Positions 25,991 through 35,000 of a stretch of DNA of 64,000 nucleotides are shown piece after piece. The stretch spans positions 1 through 64,000 of the forward strand of contig NZ_JACHDZ010000010.1 of the NCBI RefSeq assembly GCF_014201375.1, given 5' to 3'. The translations under genes were made by a program, and so were the position numbers. The notes beneath the pieces were generated by a model that saw only the letters and a list, made by a program, of their open reading frames with translations, made no database searches and was not told the DNA's origin. The DNA comes from Tunturiibacter empetritectus (GTDB lineage Bacteria; Acidobacteriota; Terriglobia; Terriglobales; Acidobacteriaceae). How positions within the stretch are numbered: the first letter of the stretch is position 1; every line of letters starts with the position of its first letter.

Positions 25991-26917
25991 ATGGACGCCA
26001 TGATGATGCACCTAACAACCTTTTCGGCATTGGCGCTGGCTCTGCCGGGCACCGATTGGCTTTATCAGTTCACGAACAACCTTACCGCCCTAACAACGGC
26101 CAATGGCGGAGCGCTCACGAATCTAGGGATCACGTTGCTGAGCACCATAGCGTTCTTTCAACTAGTGAATATGGTTGTCAGCTTTAGTACGTCCAATATG
26201 ACGTTCAGCCTCAATCCAACTCCGTTGGAGGCAGGAGAAATCGTCCGATTCCTTCTCCGGCTCACCGTCTGCTGTCTGCTAGAGACCTACTGGGTCAACC
26301 CACTACCCGGCGCGGGTTTCGGACTCAACCACCTGTTCTCCGCACTCGCACAATCAATCGTGAGCGTGCTCGATCAGAACTCGCTCTCAAACTTCACTCA
26401 GCTCCTCAGCGACGCCGCCTCGAAGACAGGTTCGCCTTCGCTGCTGTCTGTCAGCGAACAGGTTTGCTACTACCTTGTGCAGATCATTCTCGGCCTCGCT
26501 GCTGGCATCCTCTTCGTGATCAACGTCAGCTCATTCATCTTCTACGCAGTGACAGCACTGTTTGGCCCTCTCTTTATCCCGCTGTACATGACTGACAGTT
26601 TGCGAGGCAAGTTCTACTCATTCGTTGAAGTGCTACTCAGCTTTGCGATGATCCGCGCCGTTGCTTCGGCATTCATTTTCGTCTGGGAAGGGTTTATGAA
26701 TACCTTCCTACAAAAGACCTTCAACGGGGACTATTCCATCGGCATGTGGTTGGCGAACCTCATCCCCGTCATTATGGTTTTCGCCGCGTTCATCATCAAC
26801 ATGCTCTTTATCCCGACGATGACCCAAGCTATCTTCGGCGGCGGCGCCGGAGCAACCGGCTCCGCTCAAAATCTTGTAACGCGAGTCGCCCTGGCTAAAT
26901 TCCGGGGCGGTAAGTGA
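25991..26917 (+). CDS. virB6: VirB6/TrbL-like polytopic membrane protein
   Basis: A 308-residue integral membrane protein with about six hydrophobic helices, for example LGITLLSTIAFFQLVNMVV, IILGLAAGILFVINVSSFIF and NLIPVIMVFAAFIINMLFI. The segment GPLFIPLYMTDSLRGKFYSF is typical of the family (GPLFI followed by a polar loop). It forms the inner-membrane channel base. Its stop overlaps a possible GTG start, but the next likely start is the ATG at 26926. Confidence 0.85.
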   Translation: MDAMMMHLTTFSALALALPGTDWLYQFTNNLTALTTANGGALTNLGITLLSTIAFFQLVNMVVSFSTSNMTFSLNPTPLEAGEIVRFLLRLTVCCLLETYWVNPLPGAGFGLNHLFSALAQSIVSVLDQNSLSNFTQLLSDAASKTGSPSLLSVSEQVCYYLVQIILGLAAGILFVINVSSFIFYAVTALFGPLFIPLYMTDSLRGKFYSFVEVLLSFAMIRAVASAFIFVWEGFMNTFLQKTFNGDYSIGMWLANLIPVIMVFAAFIINMLFIPTMTQAIFGGGAGATGSAQNLVTRVALAKFRGGK

Positions 26918-26925
26918 GGTTCTCC

Positions 26926-27108
26926 ATGAATGTTGTTTTTACAATCCCGTTTGCTCCTCCGCGCTTTCTGGTCTACATCTTCCGAACCTGTCTGATCCTC
27001 ATTCTCATTGGCTCAGTCATTTTCACCACACTCGGCTTTATCAAGGCAGAACACCAAATCGAAAGGACACCCGCTCATGGCCGCCACACAAGCAACCCCA
27101 ATCACTGA
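26926..27108 (+). CDS. Possible small membrane protein between virB6 and virB8
   Basis: A 60-residue open frame with one strong membrane helix (TCLILILIGSVIFTTLGFI). A GAGG sequence sits 6 bases before the ATG. It overlaps the start of virB8 by 32 bases in a different frame, so it may be a true coupled gene or merely the leader of virB8. No family recognised. Confidence 0.5.
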   Translation: MNVVFTIPFAPPRFLVYIFRTCLILILIGSVIFTTLGFIKAEHQIERTPAHGRHTSNPNH

Positions 27109-27925
27109 CGCTGCCTGGACTCCCAAGGAAGCGTTACTTACTGACGAGATTGCGAACGAGGTCTACGCCTCGCACTATGCCGAGCGAAAGGTGAGCCGGT
27201 TCGTAATCGTCACCATGTCCGTCTTGCTGCTTGGCTCCTTTGGAGCTATGGTCTCGCTCGCTCACAAACCAATTCAGAACCGCTACATCCGCATAGATGA
27301 GATGGGGAGGGCGCAGGCGATCCAATACACAGATTTGAACTACAGCCCACGCGAGGGGGAGGTTCGCACGTACCTCACTGATTGGGCTAACTATCGCTTC
27401 ACCATCAACAGAGACACAATCACCAAAAAGTACCCGCTCAACTATTTCTTTTTCTCACAGCAGCTCTCGACTCAGTTGATGAGCGATGACAACCGAAACC
27501 ACTTTGTCTCCCAGGTCATTGCCGGACAGATCGAGCAGAGCGATGTGGAAGTGCGAAATGTCACGATCACCAGCATGTCAGAGGAACAGATTCAGGGCGT
27601 TCGCATGTCCAAGGGAACGGCCTTGGTCAACATCGACAAACTCTATTCCGTCCGAAACTCGCACGAACCACGTACAGAGCATTGGATGCTTTCGGTCACG
27701 TACTACCTTAATCCCAAGCAGGTAAGTGACCAGTCCCGTGTCTTTCCACAATTCGAGACGATCAACCCTCTCGGCATGACCATGACCGAGTTTCACGAGA
27801 ACCGGATCGGTGTAGAGCCGATTACAGATTCGACCGCAAACCCGCGGCCAGTAGCCCAGACCCTTGTGCCTAGCGCGATAACAGCGCCCGCCATACCTGG
27901 GGCAGGATCAGGAGCAATTCGGTGA
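27077..27925 (+). CDS. virB8: VirB8/TrbF-like T4SS protein
   Basis: A 282-residue bitopic inner-membrane protein. A cytoplasmic N-terminus (NEVYASHYAERKVSRF) leads into one helix (VIVTMSVLLLGSFGAMVSLA) and a periplasmic NTF2-like domain. The VRTYLTDWANYRFTINRDT segment and the WMLSVTYYLNPKQ strand are typical of VirB8/TrbF. The C-terminus is Pro/Ala-rich. It nucleates inner-membrane assembly. ATG 27077 follows AAAGGA. Confidence 0.88.
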   Translation: MAATQATPITDAAWTPKEALLTDEIANEVYASHYAERKVSRFVIVTMSVLLLGSFGAMVSLAHKPIQNRYIRIDEMGRAQAIQYTDLNYSPREGEVRTYLTDWANYRFTINRDTITKKYPLNYFFFSQQLSTQLMSDDNRNHFVSQVIAGQIEQSDVEVRNVTITSMSEEQIQGVRMSKGTALVNIDKLYSVRNSHEPRTEHWMLSVTYYLNPKQVSDQSRVFPQFETINPLGMTMTEFHENRIGVEPITDSTANPRPVAQTLVPSAITAPAIPGAGSGAIR

Positions 27926-28899
27926 GCTACGACCTCATTCTCCCTTTCTTTCCAGAAGAGATTCGTGTGCTTCTCCTAGATCCAACAATCTCTGACTTGA
28001 TGATCAACGGAACGACCGGGGTGTATGCGGATAAAGGCGGTGTTGTCGAACAGATCACACTCTCAACTCCATACACCAACGAGAGACTAACCGCAGCGAT
28101 TGAGCGTGTGGCTCGAATCTTGGGTCAAGACCTCACAACGCAGAACCCCATTCTCAATACAAGGCTCCCCGATGGTTCCCGCGTCGCTGTCGTAGGCCCG
28201 CCATCTTCGATCAACGGTCCTACCCTCACCATCCGAAAGTTCAACAAGTGGTTCACGTCGGACGAGCTTATTGCCTCGGGGAGTATGCCCGTAGAGGTGA
28301 GGGATACAGTCGTCGGTCTTATGATGCAGCGCAAGAACGGCATCATTGCTGGCGGCACAGGCAGCGGCAAAACAACCCTCATGAAAGCGCTACTCGATCA
28401 TATTCCCCCAAGTGAGAGGTTGTGCATCATCGAGCAGCCTGCAGAGTTGAAAGTTCTACAGCCAAACGCAATTCGGTGGGAGGCAGTTGAAGCAATTCCC
28501 GGTCAGGTGGCCGTCACACCTAGCGAGCTGCTGGCGGCAGCTCTGCGTCACCGGCCCGACCGAATCATCATGGGTGAGATTCGCAACGAGTGCGGCTATG
28601 ACCTCCTCCAAGCGATGAACACAGGGCACGGCGGAACATTGTCAACGATCCATGCGAAGTCAGCATGGGATGCTTTGAACCGTCTCGCCAACCTAGCTCT
28701 CAGTGCGAGACCTAATCTCAATCACGCTTTCATGCGTAGCGAGACGGCTGAGGCAATCGATTTCACTCTTTACTGCGAACGGGCTGCCAACGGTCGCCGA
28801 CAGGTTCGAGAGCTTATCACTGTCAACGGCTATGACTACAACGAACAGCGCTTCGAGACGGAAGTCATCTACAGCGCTTCAACTCCAAACGCTGCATAA
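27922..28899 (+). CDS. virB11: VirB11/TrbB-family ATPase
   Basis: A 325-residue secretion ATPase. Walker A GGTGSGKTT has Lys150; the Asp box, Walker B RIIMGEIRNECGYDLL and His box NTGHGGTLSTIHAKS are all intact. The N-terminal domain shows LLLDPTISDLMINGTTG. The GTG start overlaps the virB8 stop as GTGA, so translation is coupled. It is a hexameric motor that switches the apparatus between pilus building and DNA transfer. Confidence 0.95.
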   Translation: MSYDLILPFFPEEIRVLLLDPTISDLMINGTTGVYADKGGVVEQITLSTPYTNERLTAAIERVARILGQDLTTQNPILNTRLPDGSRVAVVGPPSSINGPTLTIRKFNKWFTSDELIASGSMPVEVRDTVVGLMMQRKNGIIAGGTGSGKTTLMKALLDHIPPSERLCIIEQPAELKVLQPNAIRWEAVEAIPGQVAVTPSELLAAALRHRPDRIIMGEIRNECGYDLLQAMNTGHGGTLSTIHAKSAWDALNRLANLALSARPNLNHAFMRSETAEAIDFTLYCERAANGRRQVRELITVNGYDYNEQRFETEVIYSASTPNAA

Positions 28900-28917
28900 A
28901 CCCAAGGAGACAAACGC

Positions 28918-29217
28918 ATGGCATTGCTCACTGTGAAGGCTTCTAAGAAGATCGACGCCACCCTAAAACTTGAAGAGTCAACTGCAAAAATGATTGACCG
29001 CTATGCGGCTTTCCTCAATGTTTCTGCTGATGAAGTGGTGGACAAGGGAATGGAATACATATTTACCAAAGACAAAGACTTTCAGCAACACCTTGATAAG
29101 CAGCCTGATGTTCATGTGCCAGCATCGTTGCGAATCAAGAAGGCTCCGGGCACTCCTACCGCGATGAAAAACGGCAATCGAAACGGCGCTAAGAGCGTCG
29201 CTTCCGACGCAAAGTAG
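28918..29217 (+). CDS. Small ribbon-helix-helix-like protein
   Basis: A 99-residue basic protein. Residues ~8-60 (KKIDATLKLEESTAKMIDRY, then AAFLNVSADEVVDKGMEYIF) have the strand-helix-helix pattern of RHH DNA-binding proteins, followed by a Lys/Asn/Ala-rich tail. AAGGAG precedes the ATG. It lies at the left edge of the candidate oriT, so a relaxosome or regulatory role is plausible, but no named family is claimed. Confidence 0.7.
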   Translation: MALLTVKASKKIDATLKLEESTAKMIDRYAAFLNVSADEVVDKGMEYIFTKDKDFQQHLDKQPDVHVPASLRIKKAPGTPTAMKNGNRNGAKSVASDAK

Positions 29218-29493
29218 CAGCGCCCGCAGGGTGCGTGTCCTTCACGTCTCCAGTTCTGCATCACTTCGTTGCACTTCGTAGAGACAACAGCAACAGCAAC
29301 AACAAATGCAACAACAACAGCAACGACGAGGGCGGATGTGCTCCGCACATGAGGAATGATGACACTCCATCCCTTGGAGGGTGGTGTGGAGAGCGACAGA
29401 TGTTTCCCGCCGGAAACGTCTGTCGCAGCAATCACTTACAGAGACGACGTTTCCGGGCGGAATCATTGTGTTTCCGGGCGGAAACATTCACAT
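29218..29493. other. Candidate oriT region
   Basis: About 275 bases without a gene between two RHH-like genes, immediately before the TrwA-VirD4-TrwC-like genes, the position of oriT in R388-type plasmids. It contains CAA/CAG triplets (29284-29327), an imperfect 34-base hairpin at 29393-29426 (16-base arms with two mismatches, ends GCGACAGA / TCTGTCGC), and two direct copies of GTTTCCGGGCGGAA at 29449 and 29470. A related TTTCCCGCCGGAA lies in the hairpin. The nic site is not identified. Confidence 0.6.
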
Positions 29494-29504
29494 AGGAGGT
29501 TCCA

Positions 29505-29888
29505 GTGACCGAAGCAATTCTCGATATGCAGGAGCGCCTTAGACAGAGAATCGGGCGACCGTCGCGTGTCCGCAGCATCGCCATACGCTTCACAGAGGAT
29601 GAAGCACGAGAGCTTGAAGATGTGGCATCGGCCCAGTGCACGACGGTGCGCGAGTGGGCGCGTGAATTTCTTCTACGCGAGGCGCGACGAGATGATGCTG
29701 ACGCCCTTTTTACGGAGCTGGTAGCCACACGAATGCTAATGGTGAACCTCTTCAAGCCGCTCATCACAGGCAAGCCAGTATCGCCGGAATGGGTCACTGA
29801 AGTTATGGCGGCCGTACGCAAAGAGAAACGGAAAGCCGCGCAGGAAGTACGCCGGCAATACAGCGAAGAGAACGCAGGAGGACGGTAA
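29505..29888 (+). CDS. TrwA/MobC-like relaxosome accessory protein (RHH)
   Basis: A 127-residue basic protein. RSIAIRFTEDEARELEDVAS then AQCTTVREWAREFLLREARR is the strand-helix-helix pattern of MobC/TrwA-type relaxosome proteins, and the C-terminal half is a charged helix. TrwA of R388 has a similar length and gene position before the coupling protein. The GTG start at 29505 follows AGGAGG at 5-base spacing. It would bind the repeats just upstream, assist the relaxase and repress this transcription unit. Confidence 0.75.
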   Translation: MTEAILDMQERLRQRIGRPSRVRSIAIRFTEDEARELEDVASAQCTTVREWAREFLLREARRDDADALFTELVATRMLMVNLFKPLITGKPVSPEWVTEVMAAVRKEKRKAAQEVRRQYSEENAGGR

Positions 29889-29890
29889 AC

Positions 29891-32038
29891 ATGGCATCGC
29901 AATGGGGACGTAAAGAAACGATCATCTGGCCACCGCACGCGCCCATTATGAGCTATTCCGCGCTCGCAATGGCGTTGCTCTGCACGCTGTTTTTCATGTG
30001 GGAGCACCTGAATTTCTCCATGTCGCCGCTTCAGCAGAGCTACATCATGGAGTATGTATCGTCGCAGGCTGGGTCAGCTTTCAACTCCCACGGGAACTAT
30101 CGACTTGTATACCTGGCTGGCGCAAAAGTGAAGCCACGACTCGCCCTTCCCGTTGACCTCACTGATGGTAAAACAACCCTTCCAAGCGGTAAGACTGTGC
30201 CGATCGGACTTTCCGAGCTGGCCCAGGCACAAGGCTATAGCTGGTTCTATCGTGGCCCATCTCAGAAGCTCACAGACGGCGCGATGCACCGCTGGCTAAG
30301 GGGCGCAGTCTACAACGACAAAGGTTTTTTTGAAATGTTTCGGGTGAGCATGATCGAGAGCGGCGTGTGCCTAGTCGCTATGCTAACCTTTGCGATTCCC
30401 AAAGACCTGAAACGCTTCCGGCAGATGAAATACGGTCGCGTTCTGCGCGGCCCTGTCATGCTAACGCCCGCCGACTTCAATAGAGCGGCAAAGGGAGATG
30501 GTATCGGTTTCAAAACGACAGAGTTGGGAAAGATGATGCGTATTCCAGAACGAAAGGAGGCACAGCACTTTCAGATTATGGGCGACACCGGTGTTGGAAA
30601 AACCCAGCTCATCATGCAAATTCTTCGACAGATCAGAGGCCGTGGTGACTCGGCCATCGTCTATGATCCGGCTTGCGAGTACATCCAGCGGTTCTACGAT
30701 GAGGCGCGCGGGGACATCATTCTGAACCCGTTGGACGAGCGCTGCCCATATTGGGGTCCAGCGCAAGAGATGGCCACAAATGCTGAGGCCGATGCAATCG
30801 CGGCATCACTTTATCAGCCCACTACGGACAGCAAGGACGAGTTCTTTCATCAGACTCCGGCGCAGATTTTCGCTTACCTCCTCAAGAAAGGTCCGTCTCC
30901 GCATCAGCTTGCCGAATGGCTGGCAGATGGCACGACGCTGGAGAGGCTAGTAGCGGGTACGGAGATGAGCTTCTATATCGACCGCAAGGCCGGACCACAG
31001 CGAGCAGGCGTACTCGCCTCCCTCGGACTGGTAGCAAAATCCTTCCGCTTGTTGCCAGAGCGAGACCAAGCAAAACGGACGTGGAATGCCCGCACCTGGT
31101 CACAGGAGCGCAAAGGCTGGATCTTCATCACTTCGCGCCCGCCCGAGCGTGAAACGCTCCGTCCGCTCCACTCGCTTTGGATAGATTTGCTTGTTATGCG
31201 CCTGCTGAGCGCCCCACAGCCCGGACAGAAACAGGTCTGGTTTGTGATCGACGAGCTGGCCAGCCTCCAGAAGCTTCCCCAACTCCACACGGCAATCACC
31301 GAGAACCGTAAGAGCAAAAATCCGCTCGTGTTGGGCTTCCAAGGGAAAGCCCAGCTCGAAGTAATCTATGGCCGTCTGGCCGAGGTCATGCTGTCCCAGC
31401 CAGCGACCAAAATATTCATGAAGACTGCCGAGCCAAAAGCAGCCGAGTGGATCTCTGAAGCGATAGGCAAAGTCGAAATCGAACGGCTCAAAGAGACTAA
31501 GTACGACGGCACCCGATCAGGACATAATTTCAGCCTTGATCGCCAGATTGAACCGCTTGTCATGGGTTCTGAGATTAGCGGACTGGACGACCGACATGCG
31601 TATTTGAAACTGGGAAACAACGTCGCCCGCTTTGATTTTGACTACCTAGACCTGCCGACTCCGACGCCAGGATTCTTGCCACGGAAGTACGCGGACGGAG
31701 GGATGGGTTTTGATCCCGACACCTTAGAACCACGCCGCGCTGCATACCTGAACACTGAAGTAGAAGACGACGACGAGACGGCCGAAACCGAGCCAACGAC
31801 GGACAGCTCCAGCAGCGCTCCGATCGCTCACGCGCTAAAACAGCGGCCTATCCCTTGGCCAAAGGAAAACGAATTTGAACCAGCCCGCGCCGACGAGAAG
31901 AACCGGCTTGCGCCTACCTCTACACTGGCGGCAGCAGCAGAAGCCGATACAACAAGCCAAGCTAAAACCGTCGAGCAGATCATGGTAGCCAACGGCACCC
32001 CTGAGCTGGACGGCCCCGCCTTCGAGTTGAGGCCATAA
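29891..32038 (+). CDS. virD4: Type IV coupling protein VirD4/TrwB/TraD
   Basis: A 715-residue coupling ATPase. Two N-terminal membrane helices (ALAMALLCTLFFMW near residue 22 and SGVCLVAMLTFAIP near 160) bracket a small periplasmic region. The motor has Walker A MGDTGVGKTQ (Lys237), then DSAIVYDPACEYIQRFYD, and Walker B VWFVIDELASLQKLP. The motif GFQGKAQLEVIYG is typical of TraD/TrwB. The C-terminus after ~600 is acidic and disordered, a likely substrate-recruiting tail. It starts two bases after the RHH gene and is followed five bases later by the relaxase. Confidence 0.94.
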   Translation: MASQWGRKETIIWPPHAPIMSYSALAMALLCTLFFMWEHLNFSMSPLQQSYIMEYVSSQAGSAFNSHGNYRLVYLAGAKVKPRLALPVDLTDGKTTLPSGKTVPIGLSELAQAQGYSWFYRGPSQKLTDGAMHRWLRGAVYNDKGFFEMFRVSMIESGVCLVAMLTFAIPKDLKRFRQMKYGRVLRGPVMLTPADFNRAAKGDGIGFKTTELGKMMRIPERKEAQHFQIMGDTGVGKTQLIMQILRQIRGRGDSAIVYDPACEYIQRFYDEARGDIILNPLDERCPYWGPAQEMATNAEADAIAASLYQPTTDSKDEFFHQTPAQIFAYLLKKGPSPHQLAEWLADGTTLERLVAGTEMSFYIDRKAGPQRAGVLASLGLVAKSFRLLPERDQAKRTWNARTWSQERKGWIFITSRPPERETLRPLHSLWIDLLVMRLLSAPQPGQKQVWFVIDELASLQKLPQLHTAITENRKSKNPLVLGFQGKAQLEVIYGRLAEVMLSQPATKIFMKTAEPKAAEWISEAIGKVEIERLKETKYDGTRSGHNFSLDRQIEPLVMGSEISGLDDRHAYLKLGNNVARFDFDYLDLPTPTPGFLPRKYADGGMGFDPDTLEPRRAAYLNTEVEDDDETAETEPTTDSSSSAPIAHALKQRPIPWPKENEFEPARADEKNRLAPTSTLAAAAEADTTSQAKTVEQIMVANGTPELDGPAFELRP

Positions 32039-32043
32039 CGCCC

Positions 32044-35000
32044 ATGCTCACTATTTCCAAAGCGCTTTCTTCAAGTCAGGCGCAAAGCTATCACAAGCTA
32101 GAGTTCACGTCTGACGCACAGAATTACTACAAGCAGGGCGATACGGTGAAAGGCGAGTGGCAAGGGAAGCTCGCCGCATCGCTTGGACTCAGCGGCGAAG
32201 TCTCGCCGTCGGAGTTCTACCGTCTCTCCGAAGGGATGCATCCACAGACTGAGGAGCAGATGGTCAAACACCGTCTCGCGCAGGAGTATACGAACGAGGA
32301 CGGGACAACTACCAAGGCGGTCGAACATCGAGCCGGATGGGATGCAACCTTTTCAGCACCCAAATCCGTTTCGCTTACCGCCCTGGTCGGGGGTGATGAG
32401 CGCGTGCGAGATGCTCACCGTGCCGCCGTCGCAACTGCCTTGGACGAGCTGGAGCGTTACACATATGCGCGGATTGGCGGCAACAACCCCGCTGAGCAGA
32501 CGGGTAAATTCATAGCTGCAAAGTTCGAGCATGATACAGCTCGCCCGGTGGACGGCTACGCTGCACCACAGCTCCACACTCACGCGGTCATTTTCAATGT
32601 GACGGAAAGGGCTGATGGTTCCACTCGTGCATTACAGGAGCGAGCTTTCTTTGAAAGCCAGCAGTATGCGACCGCCGTTTACCAATCAGCGCTCACCTAT
32701 CAGCTCCGCAATCTCGGATATGAAATCGAGGCAGGGAAGAGCGGAGCACCCGAGATCAAAGGCTACTCCAGGGAATACCTTGATGCCTCAAGCCCCCGCT
32801 CTCAGCAAATCAAGGATCAATTGGAGAAAACAGGACACAGCGGCCCGGAGGCAGCGCAGATTGCAGCGCACTCCACCCGCGACCGCAAGCAAACGCTCAC
32901 TCCCGAGGAAGTTCTAACGGCGCACAAAGACAGGGCCGCTGATTTTGGCAACCAGCCGCAGAAGGTCGTCGCTGCCGCCCGCGAGCGGGCCGAGCAGCAG
33001 GAGCTTCGCCAAGAGAACAGCACGCAAGCGAAGGAGGCCATTACCTTCACCCGCGAGAGCATCTTCGAGCGCGAGGCCGTAGCTGACGAGCGAACCATAC
33101 TTCGGGACGCGCTCCGTCGCGGTATGGGTGAGGCGACATACGGAGAGATTCGGTCCGAGTTCGACAGACGACGTGAGGTCGGAGACTTCCGATCAGTTCA
33201 AGGAGAGAAGTACAGCTCAGGGCGGAGCTTCACCACGCCCGAAACCATCGCCGCGGAACGTGCCAACGTGCGGCACGTCCTTGACGGCCGGAACACTGTC
33301 ACGCCGATTATGGGTGCAGAGCAAGCCCGAGAGCAGGCCAACACCCGCGACTTCCTCAATGACTCCCAGCGGCAGGCTATCGAAGAAATTCTAAACTCTT
33401 CCGACCGAATCCACGGTTTGCAAGGACTGGCAGGAACCGGCAAAACGACGACGCTTGAGGTCATACGCGAGGGCGCAGAAAAGAACAGCTACACGGTCGA
33501 GGGCTTTGCCCCGTCCTCAAAGGCGGCAGGGCAGCTCCGCGAGGCCGGGATCGACGCTAACACGCTCCAGAGCTTCCTTGCGCGTGGGGAAAATCACCCA
33601 AGCGCCAATCCCAAAATCAAGCACCTTTACTTGCTCGATGAGTCCAGCCTTGCCAGCACCCGGCAGATGCGGGCGTTTCTGGACAAGCTCAAGCCAGACG
33701 ATCGTGTCTTGGTAATTGGAGACACCCGGCAGCATCAGGGTGTGGATGCGGGCAGACCCTTCCAACAGATGCAAGAGGCCGGGATGCAGACCTCGCATTT
33801 GGATAAAATCATGCGGCAAAAAGACCCGGAGCTGCTAAAGGCCGTCCAGCATCTCGCGAACAATGAGACGGAGAAGGGAATTGCGATGCTGGCCGAGCAA
33901 GGCCGCGTTTCGGAGATTACGAACGGCCAGAAACGTATCAACGCGATCGCAAAGGATTATGCTACGCGGCCCGAAAACACGATTATCGTGTCACCCGACA
34001 ACAAGAGCCGCCAACAGATCAATGAAGCCGTGCGCGGCGAGCTGCTACAGCAGGGCACGCTGGCCGACGACGGCCAGAAGTTCAGCACCCTTGCCCACCG
34101 CTCCGATATGACTGGCGCAGACCGTACTTGGGCAGCGCGATATAACGTAGGCGAGGTACTGCAATACACCACTGGCAGTAAGGCCGAAGGCATCGTGCGC
34201 GATAGCTTCGCTACCGTTCGCTCTGTTGATGCACGCGCCAATACTCTTACCGTCGAGCTGGAAAATGGATCGAGCGTTACCTATGACCCGCGACGGCTCC
34301 GAGGAGTGAATGTCTTTCGAGAGACTGAGCGTGAGTTCGCAACCGGCGACCGCATCCAGTTCACCGCGCCCAACAAAGACCTCGGGCTTGCGAACCGCGA
34401 TCTTGGAACAGTCTTCGGCCTCGAGGACGAAAAAATGACCGTTCGACTCGACGGCAAAGCCGAGCGTACCGTCACATTCGACGCCGCGGAGTTCCGGCAA
34501 TTCGATCACGGCTACGCCGTTACCTCTCACAGCTCTCAAGGTCTCACTGCGGGCCGAGTCATCGCAAACATTGATACAGAATCATCAAACAGCCTTATCA
34601 ATACACGGCTTGCGTATGTGGCCATCTCCCGCGCGTCAGAAGACGCCCGCATTTACACGAACAACGCGGAGACGCTAGGAGAGCGGCTTGCAACCGACAT
34701 CAGCAAGACCGCCGCTCTCGATTTCAGACAACCGAGTTCCAGTGAACAGACCCGGCTAGCCGTTGAGGCATTCCGCAACAACGACCCAGCCACAGCGACC
34801 GAACTGCTACAGCAGCAGGGCCGGATTTACGAATACACGAACCCAGATCATCGCCTAGCCGCGGTTGCCTTGGATTACGCAGCACAGCCGGATCGCGCCG
34901 TCATCGTCGTCGCCGATCCAGCCGATCGGCACGAACTTACCCAGCTCATCCGCGACGATTTACACGCACAGGGCCGGCTCACCGAAAGCCGCTCAGTGTC

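Noticed and set aside
29284..29327. CAA/CAG-rich run as a coding microsatellite
   Set aside because: It lies between genes in the candidate oriT; the frames through it lack starts with ribosome sites.
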